A stretch of DNA of 64,000 bases from Adiantum capillus-veneris (GCA_014529385.2 CM043948.1:78044291-78108290), one strand, 5' to 3'; shown: positions 42,718 through 53,743, numbered from the stretch's first letter. Numbers and translations are program-made. The notes: generated by a model from the sequence alone, not told the origin.

Positions 42718-45660
42718 CCAAACTCTCTCAAGTTCTTTGGTTAGGGAAAGTCGAAACTATGTCCAAAACCGCAATCGTTTCGTCACAATTCTAGCAAATT
42801 GTCGCTTTCAGACACCCCTAACTTGCGGATGAATTTTGAGGCCTCAAAGAACGTTTTTTTTCAAAATTGAACTAAATGATTGCTGTTGGCATCATTTAGT
42901 TCATGTTTTTCTCTAAGATCTATAGAGCCGGTCTCAGGCTACGTTTTGATATAAAAACTTTTCCGATCCGATACCGTTTGTGAAAGTTATGGCCAAAACA
43001 GTGAAATGCAGTTTAGAATGGTCAAAATGAGTCCAAATTCAATTTCAAAAGAAGATTTGGGATCTCTGTGACACTGCGAACACTTCTGTATGGTCAAAAT
43101 TTCAGTTGGACCCTAAAACTGGCCTAGAGACATCCTACGCGTAGGATGTCTATATGCTCAAAATTTAACAAAATTTGGTCCAGAGACTCCCCTTAAGTCC
43201 AGCAACACAATGGTATGCTCAGAATCTCATTTGGACCTAAAAATGGCCTCGCGACGTCCTACGCGTAGGATCTCTTTTTGCTCAGAATGACTTGAAATTT
43301 TGACCCCAGCTTCTCCTTGATGTGTTGATCACAGTGGCGTGCTCATAGGTTGGTTTGGAGTCCTAAATCAAGTTGGAGACATCCTACACGTAGGATGTCT
43401 AACTGCTTAGATTTTGTCCAAACTCGATCCCAAGATTCTCCTAGTACTCAGCAACCCAATGGTATACTCAAAATTGAATTTGGATGCCAATAGGTCAAGA
43501 TTTGGGCTGCATAAGCTTCTAGTGCACTCCAAGAGTAGGATGTCTGACAATTCTTGTCTTTGCTTGGTAAATAGGCCAAACAAGGTCCAAATTCACTTTT
43601 GAAAAAAGATCTGAATCCTTGAGACACTTAGAACCTCCCTATATGGATACATTAGAATTTTGACCACTTTATGACCCTGGAGACATCTTACGCGTAGGAT
43701 GTCTTTTTGCTCTGTTTCAGCTCAAACTTGCACTGTAGCTTCACCTTGATGTGCTAAACTCACAGCAGCTATTTTTACTTTTTGATTCTGACACCTATAG
43801 GTTGGTCAAATGATCAAGAATCTGTTCCAAAAGCCTGATGTCTGTTCTGATTAATTCCCAAGTCAAATCAACTCCAAATTGGACGAAATTTGCCTAGGAG
43901 GCTTATCTAAGGCTATATGACAACATGTTATGTCCACAGGAGACTTTTGGTCTCAGAATCATGCAGTAGACATCCTACGCGCAGGATGTCTTTTTGCTCA
44001 AAATGAACCCAAATTTGAACCACAGACTCTTCTTAAGGTGCTGATCACTGTGGTATGCTCAGAATTTTGTTTAGAGTCCAAAATCACACAAAAGACATCC
44101 TACGCATAGGATGTCTTTTTGGCCTGTTTGACCCCAAACTTGTCCCATAGCTTCCCCTTGATGTCAGTAACCCAGTGGTATGCTTAGATTTTGGTTTGGA
44201 TTTCAAAAGTCCCAAATTTTAGCTGTTCTTGCCTTTTTTTCAGTCAAAAGTGCTAAAGTCTGCTTTGAACCCAATTTTCTCACCCAAATGAGGTGAAACC
44301 CCTTACAGTCACTCAATATATCATTCGAGACATGTTCATGCAGCCATATTATGGTTTTGGTCTCAAAATAATGCTTTGGCACAAATTGGGTAGGATGTCT
44401 GGCAATTTTAATCTATGTGGCCTTATCATGTCAAGATATGGTCAAATTTCCACTTTCCAGGTGAAAATATGGTAAAACCTACCTTCTTAACACACTGGTC
44501 AACTCAGAATTTCAAAATTTCCACCAAATCACCCTGTAGCCATCCTACGCGTAGGATGTCTTTTTTTCTCTGAATGGACTTCTGTTTCTACCCAAGGTGC
44601 TTCTTGATGCATATAACAAGAATATGTGATCACAGTAAATTTTGGATGTCAAAATTGCTCAGAATCACCACTTTTGGGAAAATATTTCTCTGAAAGAGTA
44701 ACATCCCCTTAACTCTCAGTCTATATGTCCAAATGACATGAGCTTTGGTGTGTGTGTCCAACACAACATGCAGAATATGGATATGATGTCAAATCTTGAT
44801 TTTTGCTTCCAGAATCACTCTCTAGACATCCTACGCGTAGGATGTCTACTGATGAAATTTTTGGCAGAATTCATCCACAGGCATCCCCAAGTCTTGAGCG
44901 CTACTTTTCAAGCATTCCTACTAGGTTTTATGCAAAATTGTGCTCAGAATCTTAAGTTTCTTGTTTTCACGTTTTTGACACTCCGTCTTTGGTCTTTTAG
45001 GTGTCAAGAGTTGGTCAAAACTCTAGTTTCAACGTACACTTAGGGTAAACCCCCCCTTCTGAACACACTGGTGCAGTCAAAATTTTCAAATTTGGTCTCC
45101 AGAACCCCTTTGAGACATCCTACGCGTAGATTGTCTATGTTTACAGAATTGCAGGTTTTCTTCACAGAACCCTTGCAAATGCTCTTTTATATGCACAGCA
45201 TCAGTCAGTCATACAAAAATATCCACGAAAGCTTGTTTAATGCATTTTTACCCTCAAAAGCACACTTTTCCGTGATTTCAAATGCAATCAAGCACTTTAG
45301 GAAATAATTCAGTGTTGAATAGCTCTAGATCAGAATTGGATCACTTACCTAAAGCCACTCCTACAAATCATATGGGGTTTTGCATCTATGAGTAGAAAAA
45401 TGCTTCATTGCCACACACGGACTAGTAAACGCTTTTATCACCTCACAAATCACTCGACCACCAACAACTACTCTAATCCACAGATCCTAACTAAACCTAT
45501 CTAGTCGCAGACCCTCGGCAAGACACACGCTTCTTGGCTATCCACTTGATCGTGGAATATTGTCTTCCGGATCCACTTAAGAAAAATGCTTTCTTTAGCC
45601 GAAACTAAATCAAGCAACCATCACACGAGTGCTAGTAGGAAACCTACTTAGGTCCTTGTG
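42718..45660 (-). other. G4 leader region with palindrome array
   Basis: Lies between primer site and gag start. No coding. Dominated by diverged repeat units in which a palindrome around CATCCTACGCGTAGGATG recurs. Confidence 0.75.
43129..45135. repeat. Array of nine 22-bp palindromes (core CATCCTACGCGTAGGATG)
   Basis: Copies at 43129-43150, 43253-43274, 43378-43399, 43682-43703, 43969-43990, 44093-44114, 44539-44560, 44825-44846, 45114-45135. The first and the 44825 copy are perfect palindromes and the others differ at one or two bases. Spacings are 124, 125, 304, 287, 124, 446, 286 and 289 bp, and weaker copies fill some gaps (about 43531 and 44388). The DNA between is related too (…TATGCTCAGAATTT… phrases), so this is a diverged tandem repeat whose best-kept part is the palindrome. 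A half-site recurs in the LTR at 46029-46044. Confidence 0.93.
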
Positions 45661-45679
45661 TCCCCGGCAGCAGCACCAA
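45661..45679 (-). promoter_or_regulatory. G4 primer-binding site
   Basis: Directly after the LTR end the minus strand reads TTGGTGCTGCTGCCGGGGA. It resembles the TGGCGCCGTTGCCGGGGA-type primer sites of plant gypsy elements; I do not assign the tRNA. Confidence 0.65.
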
Positions 45680-46330
45680 TGCTGCGGGAGCGACTCACAC
45701 AACCATAAAGTGCATGCAAACACTACCTAGATCAACATAATGTCAATCGAGGACAGAGATGACACAATAGGCACACGGAGGAAATCTCTTTATCTTGTCA
45801 GGCTGAGACCATCCTACACATACAACACTCTGGAAGGCCAACTATACCACAATCAAGAACCTCACTGCTCTCAACTACACCACATAGCCACATACACACA
45901 TATGGAAGGTAACTCACCTGATCATGCCAGATTCATATGAAACTTAAGGACCACCATCTCCTCACTAGGATACACCTGTCCCTAAGCTTCTACACTCAAA
46001 ACCCTCACTCTAAACCCATCTGCGAAAAACGCGTAGGATGACAGAGCAGAATTTTGAACGTGCCCGAAACTGAAATTTATGAGTACCTATGCTTGGCGTT
46101 GTCGCGTAGCTCTCCTCGAGCCTACAGCAATGGTGCAGTCGGATCTCCAATGTGTTGAGCGACCCGGGCGCAACTAGAGGATAAAGCTCACGCTCACTCT
46201 CTTTCTCTCTCACACACAGTAGACGGCAGTGCTAAAGTTTTGATTATGATTAAAGTCTCCTTTACAAAATGACCTAGGTACCTTATATACTAAGGCTACC
46301 TTAGCTTTAACCAAAAATGGGGTTGAAAGG
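45680..46330 (-). repeat. G4 5' LTR (outer end uncertain)
   Basis: Its inner 109 bp match 39870-39978. The outer end is taken near 46330, where the 0.95-kb repeat begins. It contains one half of the leader palindrome at 46029-46044. Confidence 0.6.
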
Positions 46331-47271
46331 ATCAAATGGCTTTGTATTTACAATCTGGAAGTGCCATTGCACCCCGGCTTCTGAAACTAGAATAACTACT
46401 CATTACAAATGACGTTTATAGCCATAATCCGCAACATTTCATAACTCGCAAAGATAAGAATTTGGTACGAAACTTGAGTTATGTTGTGTTGTTGACCCAG
46501 CGGTCAACAATCAAGGTGAAGAAGAAAGGAGGTTAATAGATCTCTATCTCTATCTTTCTCTCGTGGCCCAAGAGCAGACATTTCTATAAACCACAAACCA
46601 AGGATATATAACTCAATCTAATGATTGAGTGTGATGGTTTCTCTCCCCTTAACAAGCAACAAAGCAAGCCTATGGCTTGAATCGAGATGGGTGGCAATGG
46701 CCAGAACTGAGATGGGTGATGATAAAAAATAACATCTAGATTCCACAGTGGCCTCTTTCTTTGGGAAGGTTCTTTTTTTTTTTTGTGGAAGGTGCTATGG
46801 GAGAATTTGTTGATGAGCATCAAAATTCAAGCCGGAGGTATTGGATCAAATAGGTACTCATGGTGCAAAATGAAAAGGGAGGAGCCCCTCACTTATATAT
46901 TCAAGAAGTGTCTGGTGATTAGAGGTTGGTAAGCAAGATGCACAAATGGATCGAAACGACCTGGATGACATGATTTTTCAAGAACGATTAGGAGGGAAGG
47001 TAGTGAAAAGCCAAGTGGTTCTAATATATACACAAATTGTTAGATTCTGCTACTCTCACCCAGTTTGGAAGGCCAAGAATCGTCGCATATCTGAAATGAC
47101 CTCTTAATAGCTAGCTTCACGTAGATTGTCCAAGAGAGCAGGGAACTCATTGTAGAAAGGAAGAACTCGTGCACTGGTGAGAAACACCCAGTAGCCAATA
47201 GAAATTTTATGATCTTGCCTTAACACTTTCTGTCTTGCCAGTGGATCAATCATCAACTATGAAAAAACAAA
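46322..47271 (+). repeat. 0.95-kb dispersed repeat, copy 2
   Basis: Near-identical to 31021-31967. Its end runs into the LINE polymerase frame (FCLASGSIINYEKTNYKG at about 47236-47290). Confidence 0.8.
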
Positions 47272-48870
47272 CTACAAAGGTTCCAAGGGGCCTTGTCCAA
47301 ACATCATGAGTGAAGCAGGATGTAAACCGCTTAAATATGGGCTCATTTTTAGATTACTTGGAATTCCTATGGGCTTTAAGGTATCTCTCAACCAGAGATG
47401 GGAGTGGGTGCTGGAGAAATATAGGAAAAAGCTTTACTTGTGGCAGAATCATAAGCCCACTTTATCTTCAAGGGTCTTTGTACTTAACCATTATATGTTG
47501 TCTTCTTTCGTATTTCTCTTATCCTGTTGGTCTCCTGCTCAATACCAATTCTCCCTTTCAAGGACATTCCTTTGGGATAGAACTCCAAAAGTTTCTTGGC
47601 AGGTATGCTGCAGTCCTAAAGGTCAAGGTGGTCTGGGAATCTTCGATGTTCAAAAGCTTTTTAATAAGCTAGCAAGCAAATGGATAAAGAGCGCAAAAGA
47701 TTCTAAATATTTTTGGGCAATTCTTCTCAAAAGAAATACTCAGTCTTTTTACATTCAAGGATACAGAGCTTGCACTGGTTTATCTTTCCAAGGATTGCTA
47801 ACTTCTAATGTGGATTTCGTCCCTAGAGGTTCTGTTATTTCTTACAGGTTCTGGAAAGCATGGAAGTTGCTAAAACAAAAATGGAATTCTCAAGCTAGCT
47901 GGCTCTGCTAAATTCAATTCTGCTTGCAGGAATCAATTTGGTTTGGCAAAGCTGATGTCAAAGGAAATCCTCTCTAACAAGAAAAGCTCATAATTGATGC
48001 ACATTTCTCAAGCTGGTACTTAGCTTGTCCTTTCAAGATGTGCTAGTTTCCAATCAAGGCTACAGGGTTTCTTTAAGGGCCACTCAGTCTCATTGGCTCA
48101 GATATGTGTTCACATTTACCAGAATTTTGATCCTCAACAGACAATGAATTCCAGTCTAGTTAAAAACCTTAACTTCATATGGGCTTTAACATGGTCTAAA
48201 AGCAATCTATTATAGTTTCAAATGCATTTGGGCATACCCCCTCAACATTATGCACAGTTGTTTGATGTGGCTGATAGTTCATCAAGGCCTCTAGACAGGT
48301 CACCTAAAGCAAAAAAGCCAGGAATTGCTGATGGCATTTGTCCCAGATGCAAGGAAGTTGAAGAATCTTTAATCACATGCTCATTCATTGTAAATACAAC
48401 TCCCACTTTATTTTTCAGCTACAAAATGTTTTTAGGGCTGAAAGGGACAAACTCGATTGGAGATCCATTTTCCTTGTGGAATGTACTTTCAGTGATGTTC
48501 CACTGTGGACCTATATCAAAGGGTTCTTTCTACACCACATTTGGAAAGAAAGGAATAATGCTAACTTTGGCCATTCATTCTCCTACTCTGATATCCCTCT
48601 AGCCTTTAGTTTCAAAGTTACTATGAAGGAGATTCTCAATCAGGTAAAAAAAGCTGCAGATGCCGAGGTTTCAACCTTTCAAAAACTTCTGAGATCGCAG
48701 AGATGAAAAAAGTTTTTCTTGCCCATTATGATCACACTAGATTGTTTCTTATTTTTAACTACCTCAATGTATGAAATTAGTTAGTGCGGATTCGCCTTTC
48801 CATCCCAAGGGCCTTTTTGTATTTCTTTCCTTTTATTAATTCAGTTCGTTTATTAAAAAAGAAGAAGGAA
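47200..48870 (+). mobile_element. 3' part of an L1-type LINE
   Basis: Coding text matches the end of a plant LINE ORF2, followed by a 3' tail rich in T then A (…TTTATTAAAAAAGAAG at about 48849-48864). The 5' half (endonuclease and most of the reverse transcriptase) is missing, as is usual for LINE copies. Internal stops show it is inactive. Confidence 0.85.
47220..48706 (+). pseudogene. LINE ORF2 end: reverse transcriptase C-terminal region and zinc-binding domain
   Basis: The frame at 47306-47911 (201 codons) reads RLLGIPMGFKVSLNQRWEWV, YRKKLYLWQNHKPTLSSRVF, VLNHYMLSSFVFLLSCW and KVSWQVCCSPKGQGGLGIFD, the 'YLGIP-G', 'W--K-LS-AGR--L---VL' and 'W---C-PK--GGLG--D' blocks after the polymerase core. 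Later frames (48222-48602 and 48377-48706) hold GICPRCKEVEESLIHMLIHC-like text (the zf-RVT zinc-binding domain; cysteines split over two frames) and LWTYIKGFFLHHIWKERNNA. A frameshift near 48375 and stops at 47911 and beyond break it. Confidence 0.85.
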
Positions 48871-49000
48871 GAACTCGGACGAGTGGAATCGGACAATTCT
48901 TGCCGTTATGACCGCAACACAATAGTGATATATACGGGATCATTGGGTATGGCTCGCCTCTATTTGGAGCTATGTAGCCTTTTCATGGATTGTGCGATCC

Positions 49001-49068
49001 CTCAAGGCTCGGCACCTCAAGGTTCCTTGAGGTGCCGAGCCTTGAGCAAGGAGGTGCCGAGCCTTGAG
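49001..49068. repeat. Perfect inverted repeat with a third arm, upstream of the secreted-protein gene
   Basis: A 22-bp arm (49001-49022) and its exact reverse complement (49025-49046) are separated by two bases; a second direct copy of the 18-bp core GAGGTGCCGAGCCTTGAG follows at 49051-49068. The first two would form a tight hairpin in RNA or a cruciform in DNA. It lies about 330-400 bp before the TATA box. Function unknown. Confidence 0.9.
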
Positions 49069-49397
49069 GGCGCTTTGTAGTATGTACATTTATTATGTAC
49101 AAATGTGAGTCTGGGAAAAGAAAAGGGTATAATCAGTTTGTCAAAACTTGGTCAAAAAGAGTCGAGAGCCGTGCAAGCTTCAAAACTTACTAGCGCATTA
49201 AACGTGTTGTAATCTACACATTTGGCCGCCGCGACGATGCTTGAAGCGTCTCGCATGAGCACCTGGTATCTGTGGACAGTGGCCAGGAGGCGGGCAATTC
49301 CAAGCCACGGCGCACACAGGTCAATACGAAGCCTGCTGCTGAGACCCCCACTAAACAAAGTCTACAGATCTTATTGGATGCAGCTGCGCCGGACATG

Positions 49398-49404
49398 TAT
49401 AAAA
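49398..49404 (+). promoter_or_regulatory. TATA box of the small secreted-protein gene
   Basis: TATAAAA, 82 bases before the start codon's region (start at 49486), so transcription would begin near 49430 and leave a leader of about 55 bases. Confidence 0.65.
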
Positions 49405-49485
49405 TCCCCTTCAGCCAAGACTGCGATCACTGGCTGCCTTAAAGACAAGAGCTTCTAGCTTTACATTCCTCAATATACTTCTATC

Positions 49486-49842
49486 ATGGCATCTGTCCCG
49501 CTAGCTGCATTCGCCAAGCTCATGACGATGCTCCTTCTAGTGGCACTAGCTATGGCTGCCCATTCTGTGACCGCAAGCGCCGGGGCTCCTGCGGAGCGTG
49601 TAACGGCTGCAAAGAGAAGCAGCAGCCAGCTGAGGCCTGACTTCTTGGGAACCATCGACGAGCAGAGCCAGGTGGCCACGTCGTCGCTAAGCCTGCAGGC
49701 GCACATGGAGGCTCACGGAGAGGGCGACGTATTCGCGGCCAGCAAGTTTGCGTGCCCCTGCTCCAACCAGTTCTGCAGTGCCAGCCGCTGGCGCTTCTGC
49801 TCCTGCAACGTCCGCGTCTGCTCTTGCTCCTGCCACAACTAA
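49486..49842 (+). CDS. Small secreted cysteine-rich protein (118 aa), unknown family
   Basis: Start at the first ATG after a TATA box (49398), with GC following the ATG (ATGGCA). Residues 1 to about 30 are a clear signal peptide: short N-terminus, one Lys, then a hydrophobic core (LMTMLLLVALAMA) and small residues (HSVTASAGA) for cleavage. Residues 31-85 are hydrophilic, with a possible dibasic site KR at 43-44. The last 30 residues hold eight cysteines at positions 90, 92, 97, 105, 107, 112, 114 and 116 (pattern C-x-C-x4-C-x7-C-x-C-x4-C-x-C-x-C), rich in Ser and Arg, with a short C-terminal HN. This suggests a pre-pro-peptide releasing a disulfide-rich peptide, perhaps defensive or signalling; that role is inference. 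It does not match the defensin, snakin or lipid-transfer cysteine patterns I know. The GC-rich codon use stands apart from the AT-rich surroundings. No intron is needed. Confidence 0.75.
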   Translation: MASVPLAAFAKLMTMLLLVALAMAAHSVTASAGAPAERVTAAKRSSSQLRPDFLGTIDEQSQVATSSLSLQAHMEAHGEGDVFAASKFACPCSNQFCSASRWRFCSCNVRVCSCSCHN

Positions 49843-49960
49843 ATGCTTCTAAACTGACTGCCCCTTAATGGAATCAGCGGGTTGCCCGTTAACGATGGGC
49901 CACCCCCCGTTATGTGCCACATATATAATGTATAATGCACTGCAATGCTTTAACTACGTA

Positions 49961-49962
<2 letters not shown>
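49843..49962 (+). other. 3' flank of the secreted-protein gene
   Basis: Stop TAA at 49840-49842. No canonical AATAAA; ATATAATGTATAATG (about 49922-49936) is the only AT-rich candidate for polyadenylation before the microsatellite. Confidence 0.35.

Positions 49963-50024
<62 letters not shown>
49963..50024. repeat. (CT)n(CA)n compound microsatellite
   Basis: CT repeat to about 50001, then CA repeat. Confidence 0.97.
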
Positions 50025-50025
<1 letters not shown>

Positions 50026-50179
50026 TTTCTTGATATTTTACGTTACATGTCCAAGCACCACACACACCACAATATAGAATCTAGATGCTCAATTTTTAAC
50101 CTTGAAACTTAAGGTCCAATGATTTACAAGGGGGACTTTCGAGTTCCATTCAAAAATCATAGGGAAAATTACCCTCTAA

Positions 50180-50295
50180 TTTGTGGAAATTCCCAAAATA
50201 CCCCTCAAATTTCAAAAATTCCCAAAACACCCCCAATATTGTCATAAATTCCCAAAATGCCCTTCAAATTTTCCAAAATTCCCAAAATACCCCTG
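50180..50295. repeat. Short tandem repeat, about 30-36-bp units
   Basis: Four imperfect units each containing AATTCCCAAAA followed by CCCC or GCCC and an AT-rich tail, at about 50187, 50216, 50248 and 50278. A related inverted phrase (GGGGTATTTTGGTAATTTT) is at 50426. Confidence 0.75.
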
Positions 50296-50523
50296 GTTGT
50301 GAAACTAAATTTCTCCAAAGATTAAAAAAATTTGTAGCTTTTCATAAGAAGACTCGTTGCTTATCAATATAAGATGCTAAATTCAGAATTTGAGTCGATT
50401 ATGTAGGCTTTGGAGATGAATTAGAGGGGTATTTTGGTAATTTTCCCAAAATCTGTGAGCACTCATTCCAATGATTTACAATGGGAACTTCCGAGTTCCG
50501 TGAGCACTCGTTCATCCTTGAGA

Positions 50524-50524
50524 T

Positions 50525-50580
<56 letters not shown>
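50524..50580. repeat. (GT)n(GA)n compound microsatellite
   Basis: GT run directly followed by a GA run. Confidence 0.97.
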
Positions 50581-50583
<3 letters not shown>

Positions 50584-51348
50584 ATCACTTGGAACGTTTC
50601 TTTTTTATTTGCAAATGATGAGACTCCTCACTCTATCTCCTCCAACCTTTTTGGCTGTCCATATTTTTGAACAAATTTTCACCTTTCATCTTCTACACAC
50701 CCTTGACTTTCCACATCTTGAAGTACATTCATTTTCCATACTAGATCACAGATTTCCTACAAAGGTTTGTAACCTTTTGTCACTCCCTTTCAAAGAAATC
50801 TTCCATTTAACATGAATTAGGGGCACCTAGTCTCAATACATGGCATCCTTGTTTGCCTTCTTAGAGCTACCATTACTATGACTTCCATCTGAGAACCAAC
50901 TGTAGCCACATCATCACACATTTTTCTCAAAACACATGCATACACATTCGAGGTTATTCCTCTATTATTATCTCAGCTTTGCCTTGTAGTCATCGTCAAG
51001 GACCGAGATCTATCGTTTTCGACTCATCCATGACACAAGCTTTGCTGCAACATTTTTCTCTCTACCTTTTGCCACCTAAGCATCTTTCCTACATTCTGTA
51101 TATTTTGTCAATATTAAGCTTAAACTTCCAATGTGCCAATTATTTGCGAAGTATTCCCCACCAGTATTGGACCACTCTCAATTTACTGCATTTGCTTCTT
51201 TGTTTGATTAGATCTAAATCATGGCCTCTCTTGGTTTGTTATACACATTTGGTGATCATGTTGTGTTTACAGCTTTGTTAGGGTTTGGTCCGAATTCTCT
51301 CAGTGTCAGCATTGCTGCGAGTATCTATGTTTCATTAACTGATTATGT
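50581..51348. other. Non-coding stretch upstream of G5 gag
   Basis: AT-rich, no domain recognised in frames up to 100 codons (50979-51281). It may contain the 5' LTR and leader of G5, but no partner LTR or primer site was found. Confidence 0.4.
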
Positions 51349-52200
51349 ATGTCAGAGCGACCAAGAAGGGTATCTAGGGTCTATTACACAAGGGCTTAGA
51401 CCCAAGCAAGAAATATTGATCCCTTCCATCATGAAGATACAATAGAGGAGGAAGTAGAAGTGGATGTCTTTGAAGTGCAACCAAGGAGTCAAATAGGGGA
51501 GAGTTTAGGAGCGTCAGTAGGAAGACAGGTGGGCCAATATTTTGGGGCTCTACTCTTGACTGCAAGATCTGCAAGAATTAGAAGAAGACTTCATTTTGAC
51601 CCACTACAGGTATCTACCAGGCAAAGACCTAGCAGAGCACCTCAACCTCCCCTTATGGCTCAACAACCTTCTATATTGGTGGAAGATTATGCTCAAAAAT
51701 TCATAATTTTGGTGGAGAGATTACAGGGTAATGGGAGACCCACAGATGAGATGTTAGCAGGTTGTTTCTTGAAAGGTGTAAGAAAGGGATTGAAGAATGT
51801 TGTGGCCAGCATAGAAACTGTAGGTGGCTTCAACAATTTGGTCACAACTACAGCAAGGGTTGAAAAAAGACTTGGTATGACCAGGTCAAAATCTAGGAGC
51901 AAGCATAGCTCTGAATCAGAAGCAGAGTTAGATGCTGACTCTAGAACTGATGAAGATAGTGATTCCGGGGTATCCTCTGATAGTGAGGCTGAAAGCAGTA
52001 AAGGAAAAGAGAAGAAGAAGAAGCAAAGTGGTAAGAAGAAAAAGGATAAAAAAGACAAAGAAGAAGATTTGATTATAATTAGTTAGTTGAAGAAAATCGG
52101 ATATTCTATTGTAGCTCCAAAAAAAAAGCAGTACTGTCAAATTTGTGAAAGGGAAGGCCATAGCACATCCTAGTGTTGGTATAACCTTAATAATAGGAGT
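51349..52200 (+). pseudogene. G5 gag
   Basis: Start set at ATG 51349: MSERPRRVSRVYYTRA, one stop, then NIDPFHHEDTIEEEVEVDVF and RSQIGESLGASVGRQVGQYF. The frame continues to 52086 with AQKFIILVERLQGNGRPTDE, GCFLKGVRKGLKNVVASIET and a charged Ser/Asp/Lys-rich tail ending in a Lys run (about residues 140-200 of the 208-codon frame). After a stop comes YCQICEREGHSTS*CW (52133-52180), a zinc knuckle (CX2CX4HX4C) broken by a stop in its last interval. The capsid core seems shortened: the middle of the usual gag domain is missing between residues about 60 and 75. Confidence 0.78.
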
Positions 52201-52549
52201 AGATCAACTCCACAAGCAGAGAGAGGGAAAAATGATGTTGAAACTAATCACATAGCTCCATTTAGAGGGAGGCCACCATTTTAGAGACCTCCAAGACCAC
52301 CTTGGAGAAATTAGATATAATGAGAGAAGACCACCAGGCATCATGCCATGTGTGTATTGTTTAGCGCCAGATCATTGGGTTGGTATGAATTATGTTTTGT
52401 GGGTCAATCATAGAGAGGAGAGAGGGATGCCAATTGTACCTTACAACCAAGATAATCAGCAGGCTAACCCATAGCAGTAGCACCAACATCAACCACCAAA
52501 TCAAGAAAATGTCATCATATTTGACATTGATGAGCAATAAACATCAGAT

Positions 52550-53560
52550 GTGCTCCTTGGTAGGAATATGGAGTTTCCATGTCAAGAGCGTTGTGATGAA
52601 TGGGCTTGTGATTCTAATCAATGTTGGGAGAACCAAGAGATAGATGTAATGGTTGTTACAAGGTCTAAGGCTAAAGGTCCTATTTATTGGAAGGAACAAA
52701 AAGGAATCACAGACCAGGTTCAAAAACAGGTGCAGAAGGACCAAAAGAATCAAAATGTGAATGATAGTATTTCAGATGTTCAAGAGGATCAATTGCAGCA
52801 GTACTATGAGAGACCCTTGATTAAAAAATATGACAAGGACTGGTTTGAAGCATTAATAAACTCTCCATTACAAATGTCCTTGGATCGGTTATTATGTATG
52901 GTTCCAGCCTTCAAAGAAAAATTGTTGAATAGATTGCTATCAAGGGAGTATCCAATTTAGACAAATAGCATACTTGAGCCAGTAGTGAACAAAGTTGATC
53001 TAGCAGATGTCGACTTTGTAGTTCCTCTCTGTTATAAAGGTGGTGTTTCACAGCACTTTGTTTGATGAAGTATTATTGGATGGAGGATCTGGACTCAACA
53101 TTCTGGCTGAGTCTGTGTATTATAAAATGAAGCTGGGAGAATTGGAGCTAGCACCGTTTCAGGTGAAGATGGCAGATCAGAGGAGAGTTCAACCATCAAG
53201 AATACTGAAATAGCAATCTAATTATATTGCAGGATTTCAGTTTCAGGTGAATTTTGTTGTGTTGGAGATGGAGAGAGGTGATACCTCCTATGATATGTTA
53301 TTAGGGAGGCCCTGCTTCAGATTGGCTAAAGTCAAGCAGGATTGGGGTGAGAATGAAGTTTTCATAAAGAAAGGGAAGCAAGAAATTGCAATTCCTATGC
53401 TTGGGAGAAAGAATATTCCTTTTAAGGAAAGACCTTTGTATGCTCAAACAATTAACTTGGTAGAAGAAGTGGAGGATGATGAAGAAGAAGCATTTTAAAA
53501 AGCAAATCCAACCATTATACCAGTATTTGAAGTTGATGTTGAAGGTATCCTGCAGAAGGA
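52550..53560 (+). pseudogene. G5 protease region
   Basis: A linker frame (52550-52960, 136 codons, containing VVTRSKAKGP, a typical pre-protease phrase) leads to LLDGGSGLNILAESVYYKMK (about 53073-53132), the active site with D-G-G-S. Then frame 53247-53498 has YDMLLGRPCFRLAKVKQDWG, the ILGRPWL-type block. Frameshifts separate them. Confidence 0.75.
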
Positions 53561-53743
53561 TGAAGAGGAAAAATAGGTAGATTCCAACTTATTACCTGGG
53601 CAGATAACATAGGGATCAGAGTTCGTGCAGATGGTGGATCAAAAGTCAAATCCTAATCCAAAGGAAGCCTTATAGATAGAGGAAAAGGAAGCAAGAGAGT
53701 TGGATGAAAAGATTTACAGTGAAAGATTTGAAGGATCAGCTAG

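Larger units (their letters stand above)
39870..46330 (-). mobile_element. G4: gypsy element with long leader and gag, pol deleted
   Basis: A 5' LTR part (45680 to about 46330), a primer-binding site (plus 45661-45679), a 2.9-kb leader, and a gag of about 900 codons (42717 down to about 39980) lie in minus order. At about 39978 gag runs straight into an LTR fragment (39870-39978) that matches 45680-45788. Protease, polymerase, integrase and most of the 3' LTR are therefore deleted. Right LTR boundary uncertain. Confidence 0.75.

Noticed and set aside
43129-45135. CRISPR-like array
   Set aside because: The repeats are palindromes in diverged tandem units with unequal spacing, in plant retrotransposon DNA; no cas genes, and the 'spacers' are related to each other.
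31021-47271. The 0.95-kb pair as LTRs of one 16-kb element
   Set aside because: The DNA between them is a patchwork of different elements in both orientations, there is no primer site beside either copy, and no flanking duplication was seen.
49152-49396. Minus-strand frames upstream of the secreted-protein gene
   Set aside because: They lie in its promoter and leader, overlap each other, and show no domain.
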